A stretch of DNA of 33,254 nucleotides, taken from the IMG/VR virus record IMGVR_UViG_3300032322_000760, positions 1 to 33,254 of that record. The stretch is one strand, 5' to 3'. The translations under genes and the position numbers were made by a program. This DNA comes from a virus. The notes beneath the pieces were generated by a model. The model worked only from the letters and a program-made list of their open reading frames with translations, had not been told where the DNA came from and searched no databases. Shown piece by piece: positions 30,804 to 33,254 of this stretch; within the stretch, counting starts at the first letter, position 1; each line of letters opens with the position of its first letter.

Positions 30804-31040
30804 AACCCTGCTTTGCAATTCAGCTTTGTAGTCATAAAAATTAAGTTGGATTTTAGCTTCCTCTCCATAATACGTTTCTTCATCATACCACATATCTTCG
30901 CCAGTTGAGCCACCACCCATCCTTACAGTTAATCCTTCTTTTGCTTTGCGTTCAATCCACTTTAATATGTTTTCTAAGTGGCTCAATTTTAAATCAGCCA
31001 ACTTAATTTTTTTACCATCTTTTGTCTTATGAAATTTCAT
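30789..31040 (-). CDS. Small protein of unknown function
   Basis: 83 residues. Basic start (KFHKTKDGKKIKLADL) and a helix KLSHLENILKWIERKAKEG, then a glycine-rich loop GGGSTGEDMWYDEE and a mixed end. The phrase DGxxIxLxxLxxxHLxNxIxxIExxA is one I associate with a small family of unknown function found in many phages. Its last codons (RVSTCS) lie in the right arm of the long palindrome, so the natural end may have been shifted by that element. Confidence 0.5.
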   Translation of the reverse strand: MKFHKTKDGKKIKLADLKLSHLENILKWIERKAKEGLTVRMGGGSTGEDMWYDEETYYGEEAKIQLNFYDYKAELQSRVSTCS

Positions 31041-31112
31041 TTTAATTAATTTTTTTAAAGGTTTACTTTAACCAATCGGAACTTCTGAACAGGTGGAATC
31101 ATAGTACAGCAG

Positions 31113-31127
31113 TCAGGTTCAACCTGA
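31113..31127 (+). repeat. Palindrome next to the HTH gene
   Basis: TCAGGTT, a central C, and AACCTGA, a perfect 7-bp inverted repeat just past the 3-prime end of the HTH_39-like gene. Without a strong U-run it may be an operator for the gene 30789-31040 or a weak terminator. Confidence 0.45.
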
Positions 31128-31135
31128 TAAATTTA

Positions 31136-31381
31136 CTACAAAAAATAATTCTTTACAACCGTTCCCGATGATAGTTTAATAAACTTATCTTTTATTCCAA
31201 TACCTGCTTTATTCCTTAAGTCGCTTATACGGCTATTTAAAGCGGTTATGCCAATCGTTTGGGCTTCAAAGCAGTTGATAGTTCGCCCTGATAAAAGCCA
31301 GTCGTAAACGGCTTTGTTCTGCCCAGTAAGTTGAGGCTGATTTATCGGGCTGCCTGTTTCAAAATTTAATTGGATTTGCAT
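31136..31381 (-). CDS. HTH_39-like DNA-binding protein
   Basis: 81 residues. After a short polar start comes LTGQNKAVYDWLLSGRTI, then NCFEAQTIGITALNSRISDL and RNKAGIGIKDKF, the order of an HTH_39-type winged helix (quit signal to wing: A-x-x-x-G-I-x-x-L-x-x-R-I-x-D-L-R). Small proteins of this kind are frequent in Bacteroidota phages and may be regulators. A perfect 24-bp palindrome lies 15 bp upstream of its start and is a candidate site for it or a partner. Confidence 0.7.
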   Translation of the reverse strand: MQIQLNFETGSPINQPQLTGQNKAVYDWLLSGRTINCFEAQTIGITALNSRISDLRNKAGIGIKDKFIKLSSGTVVKNYFL

Positions 31382-31395
31382 GAGTTGTAAATTTT

Positions 31396-31419
31396 AAAAT
31401 GCTGTCATGACAGCATTTT
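31396..31419 (+). promoter_or_regulatory. Perfect 24-bp palindrome, candidate operator or terminator
   Basis: Core GCTGTCATGACAGC (31401-31414) flanked by AAAAT and ATTTT, perfectly symmetric about 31407/31408. It lies between the HTH_39-like gene and the Ala/Trp-repeat gene and overlaps the stop of the latter. A stem with no loop and AT ends suits a dimeric repressor; flanking T on both sides would also allow a two-way terminator. Confidence 0.65.
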
Positions 31420-31941
31420 TATAAGTTGTTTAATTTGCGCATCCCATGCAGCCCATGCAGCCCTTGCAGCCCATGCAGCCCATGCAGCCCATGCAGCACT
31501 TGCAGCAGCCCATGCAGCACTTGCAGCAGCCCATGCAGCACTTGCAGCAGCCCATGCAGCCCCTGCAGCCCATGCATCCCCTGCAGCCCCTGCAGCCCCT
31601 GCAGCCCTTGCAGCCCATGCAGCATCCCTTGCATCAGCAAGTTCTTCATCTGTTGCTTCACCGTTAGCGTATCTTTCCGCAACATTGCAAGCATCTATAC
31701 TTCTTGAATCAGGTTTTTTAATCAGCTTCAATGCCTCCCTTGCACACCATACAGCAAACAAACGTAACGTCCTTGCATCAATAAACTGTTCTCTAAGCAC
31801 TACCCACAACCTATCTTCAGCCGGGCATTTCTCCACGTTTAAAATATCCAATACCGTGCCTGTCCAGTCTTCTGGTAAGAACTTCGCAGGGTCGTAACAG
31901 GGTTCTAAATCCCTGATTTCTTGGAGTGTGATTTTTTTCAT
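31405..31941 (-). CDS. Ala/Trp-repeat phage protein
   Basis: 178 residues. The first 100 are a normal domain ([17 protein letters not shown], then [20 protein letters not shown] and [14 protein letters not shown]), which I recognise as a recurrent phage protein with varied alanine-rich tails. Residues 106-167 consist of A and W with a few G, S, R and D, with three exact copies of AAWAAAS (128-148), probably a long amphipathic helix. The end ([12 protein letters not shown]) is ordinary. Function unknown. In DNA the repeat is a 9-bp and 21-bp array, likely to vary in length. Five more ORFs on both strands across it are by-products of the repeat. Confidence 0.7.
   Translation of the reverse strand: MKKITLQEIRDLEPCYDPAKFLPEDWTGTVLDILNVEKCPAEDRLWVVLREQFIDARTLRLFAVWCAREALKLIKKPDSRSIDACNVAERYANGEATDEELADARDAAWAARAAGAAGAAGDAWAAGAAWAAASAAWAAASAAWAAASAAWAAWAAWAARAAWAAWDAQIKQLIKMLS
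31438..31629 (+). repeat. 9-bp/21-bp DNA tandem array
   Basis: Units of CCATGCAGC (and CCTTGCAGC or CCCTGCAGC variants) in register over 190 bp, with three 21-bp units CCATGCAGCACTTGCAGC plus CAG at about 31498-31560. Most units keep the reading frame of the minus-strand gene (AAW per 9 bp, AAWAAAS per 21 bp). Confidence 0.85.
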
Positions 31942-31968
31942 TTTAATGGTTTTAAATTATTTAAATAT

Positions 31969-31984
31969 GCCGGTCTTTCCCGGC
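31969..31984 (+). repeat. Small hairpin in the leader of the Ala/Trp-repeat gene
   Basis: GCCGG (31969-31973) and CCGGC (31980-31984) with a 6-nt loop, in the 92-bp gap upstream of the minus-strand gene at 31941. No U-run follows on either strand. It might be an RNA control element or a weak terminator for the genes to its right. Confidence 0.4.
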
Positions 31985-32033
31985 TGTCATCCTGTTCAGA
32001 GTTACTGCCATAATACAGGCAAGGCGGCTTTAT

Positions 32034-32198
32034 TTACCGAAAGTTGTCGTAAGGGTACGGTTCATCAGCAGGGAAATCAATACCCGAAACTTCTCTTTCT
32101 TTTTCTCTCTTGAGTTCATTTTTGATTGGTTTGTAGTAAAAAAAATAGTACACGATTGCCATCACTAAGGCGAAGGTTGAAAGGATGAATAGTATCAT
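32034..32198 (-). CDS. Small membrane protein (54 aa)
   Basis: 54 residues, too short for common ORF cut-offs. It starts with a hydrophobic helix (MILFILSTFALVMAIVYYFF) followed by YKPIKNELKREKEREV, a basic then acidic tail and a proline-rich end (FPADEPYPYD). The start overlaps the stop of the gene at 32195 by an ATGA, a good sign of a real, coupled gene. Probably a single-span inner-membrane protein with a cytoplasmic tail; role unknown. Confidence 0.6.
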   Translation of the reverse strand: MILFILSTFALVMAIVYYFFYYKPIKNELKREKEREVSGIDFPADEPYPYDNFR

Positions 32199-32536
32199 AA
32201 ATCTACTTTTATTTCTTTGATTAATTGGTTATGCCCTTGCCATAATCCTGATGTATTACTTGTCCTTGCATATCTAACCCCATCCGTATCTCTAAACAAA
32301 CTCACATACACAACCTCACAATCCACTTCGAGCATGAGGTCATTAGGGCTAATTCCAAGACTGCTCGCACTTCCATCATTTAGCCAATTACGAATTTTAC
32401 CATCAACAACTCCACCGTAACGAAGTCCATGTGTTTCAAAATCAATAAACTTTTTTACTTCACTCCCGTCTGCCGTCTTTACTGTGCAGTTACCTTGTTG
32501 CCATCTTTCTAAAGTGAAAGGAATAAGTTTTTTCAT
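32195..32536 (-). CDS. Small protein of unknown function
   Basis: 113 residues, beta-rich and without membrane segment. Basic start (KKLIPFTLERWQQG) and a phrase TADGSEVKKFIDFETHGLRY, then strands with VDCEVVYVSLFRDTDGVRYA. It has the look of a small all-beta fold such as those of phage-encoded inhibitors or DNA mimics, but no match is claimed. First 13 bases are the same as those of the gene at 33103 (ATGAAAAAACTTA). Confidence 0.5.
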   Translation of the reverse strand: MKKLIPFTLERWQQGNCTVKTADGSEVKKFIDFETHGLRYGGVVDGKIRNWLNDGSASSLGISPNDLMLEVDCEVVYVSLFRDTDGVRYARTSNTSGLWQGHNQLIKEIKVDL

Positions 32537-32559
32537 GTTAAATGATTTAATGTTTAAAA

Positions 32560-32736
32560 TTATTTTTTTACTCTTAACCTCCTGTTTTGTGCAGCTAACT
32601 TTCTTCTTTGCCTTTGGTTTGGAAGGCGAGCCGGAATGTGCGAAGAGTAGTTAGGAATGTATAAACCCGGATATGTTAGCATAGCTAAATCATACGGAGT
32701 GTATGGGTATGTGTCTTGAACATCTTTTTCTTTCAT
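32560..32736 (-). CDS. Small basic protein (58 aa)
   Basis: 58 residues in the gap between 32537 and 32770, too short for common cut-offs. An acidic-polar start, a tyrosine/proline-rich middle (YPYTPYDLAMLTYPGLYI), and a strongly basic end (NQRQRRKLAAQNRRLRVKK). Its start lies behind a leader nearly the same as that of the gene at 33103. The basic tail might bind nucleic acid; not recognised. Confidence 0.5.
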   Translation of the reverse strand: MKEKDVQDTYPYTPYDLAMLTYPGLYIPNYSSHIPARLPNQRQRRKLAAQNRRLRVKK

Positions 32737-32770
32737 GTTAATAGTTTTTTTTATTTTTCAATTACTTTTT

Positions 32771-33103
32771 TCATCTTGATATATTGCTTATATCCTTTAG
32801 CCTTAAATCGTATTTTGTTTTTTGCCCAATCATATAATCTCCGTCTATGGTGAAGTAATCTGTATCTCCTGGTATAAACTGCATTTCCCCATTTTCTTCG
32901 TATTGTACTCCGTCCCATTTTAAACCCAATGGGTATTCAGGATAAGAGCCGTTAAAAAAAAGCTTTTTAAATAGTTTTCCGTTGCATTCAATTCGATATG
33001 GGTCAGGCAAGATAAACTCAACTCTTGGATTTTGCGAATTTTTTCTCTTATAAAATTCGTTTAAAGCTAATTGAAATTCGATTAACTCTTTAAGTTTTTT
33101 CAT
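32771..33103 (-). CDS. Small protein of unknown function
   Basis: 110 residues. A basic helical start (KKLKELIEFQLALNEFYKRK) followed by a beta-rich part (VEFILPDPYRIECNGKLF, then YPLGLKWDGVQYEENGEMQF). No signal peptide. It overlaps the previous gene (33100-33254) by an ATGA. The gene is bounded by a 20-bp near-repeat that includes start codons: 32731-32750 and 33098-33117. Not recognised. Confidence 0.5.
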   Translation of the reverse strand: MKKLKELIEFQLALNEFYKRKNSQNPRVEFILPDPYRIECNGKLFKKLFFNGSYPEYPLGLKWDGVQYEENGEMQFIPGDTDYFTIDGDYMIGQKTKYDLRLKDISNISR

Positions 33104-33254
33104 TTTAATAGTTTTTTAATTTGAATAATAGCTTCTTTAAAATCGTTTTCATAGGGTATTGGATTGATTCTAAAGTAAGCAAGGCCTGTCTTAAACATCC
33201 ATGAAACCTTTTGCGGTGGATGCTCTATTGGCTTTTCAACGGGTTTCTTTTTCA
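33100..33254 (-). CDS. Small protein, cut by the window edge (partial)
   Basis: 51 codons including stop read from the right edge; the two bases at the edge (TG) complete an ATG if the next base outside is A. The product has a lysine/proline-rich start (KKKPVEKPIEHPP), then a phrase WMFKTGLAYFRINPIPYE and a short basic helix. It ends with an ATGA overlap to the gene at 33103. Not recognised. Confidence 0.5.
   Translation of the reverse strand, partial: KKKPVEKPIEHPPQKVSWMFKTGLAYFRINPIPYENDFKEAIIQIKKLLK

Noticed and set aside
31426-31707. Plus-strand ORFs with Pro-Cys-Ser or Met-Gln-Pro repeats and other frames over the array
   Set aside because: They are by-products of a stop-free DNA repeat; the minus-strand 178-residue frame has a normal domain ahead of the repeat.
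31928-32113. 61-codon plus-strand ORF
   Set aside because: Opposite the leader of the Ala/Trp-repeat gene and the coupled 54-residue membrane protein, which has an ATGA overlap.
1-33254. CRISPR arrays, tRNA or rRNA genes, integrase or IS elements
   Set aside because: None seen on reading; no regular spacer repeats, no recombinase motifs, no tRNA-like arms recognised by eye.

Overview
The window reads as about 33 kb of a tailed-phage genome (siphovirus type, free phage or prophage) that infects a member of the Bacteroidota. The support is the protein families: terminase, a lambda-style tail chaperone pair, tape measure, capsid, portal, SprB-type adhesin repeats and Bacteroidota-type fibre C-termini. 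The DNA is AT-rich, genes start after A-rich leaders with little sign of Shine-Dalgarno sequences, and one upstream region fits the Bacteroidota promoter pattern (TTTG, about 20 nt, TAnnTTTG). I saw no integrase, tRNA, rRNA or CRISPR array, so lysogeny cannot be judged.

Layout, left to right. 1-2342 (+): replication and nucleic-acid genes, namely the end of a replication protein, an unknown conserved protein, an RNase HI bounded by an 18-bp direct repeat, a VRR-NUC nuclease, a protein with a DnaA domain-IV-like region and a small HTH protein. 2343-2499: control region with iteron-like repeats and a promoter. 2500-6238 (+): a sigma-like protein, small unknowns, and a surface-sugar set of two glycosyltransferases and an FkbM-like methyltransferase. 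6241-21696 (+): terminase, then tail genes (chaperones with a -1 frameshift, tail proteins, tape measure), and only then head genes (XkdF-like protease, scaffold, major capsid, tube-like protein, terminator, portal, connector, terminator-like protein). Tail before head and portal is not the usual siphophage order.

21668-29867 (+): three large or small exported fibre-like proteins (one with a beta-helix and three SprB-like repeats), two holin-like membrane proteins, a terminator, a 20-bp tandem repeat, a metallophosphoesterase, small unknowns, a lipoprotein plus C-terminal membrane segment that fits a unimolecular spanin, a coiled-coil protein and an M15 peptidase endolysin. Holin, spanin and endolysin together make a complete Gram-negative lysis set.

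29868-33254 (-): a convergent set of small accessory genes, probably early. It holds an Acb2/Tad1-like candidate anti-CBASS sponge, an HTH_39-like protein next to a perfect 24-bp palindrome, an Ala/Trp-repeat protein encoded by a 9/21-bp DNA repeat, an attC-like long imperfect palindrome, and several small unknown genes, including two short ones of 54 and 58 codons.

The points most worth following are the exported fibre paralogues that align without gaps over their first 68 residues, the U9 frameshift site with long dual coding, the spanin, the Acb2-like gene, and the pattern of single accessory genes bounded by short direct repeats at start codons.
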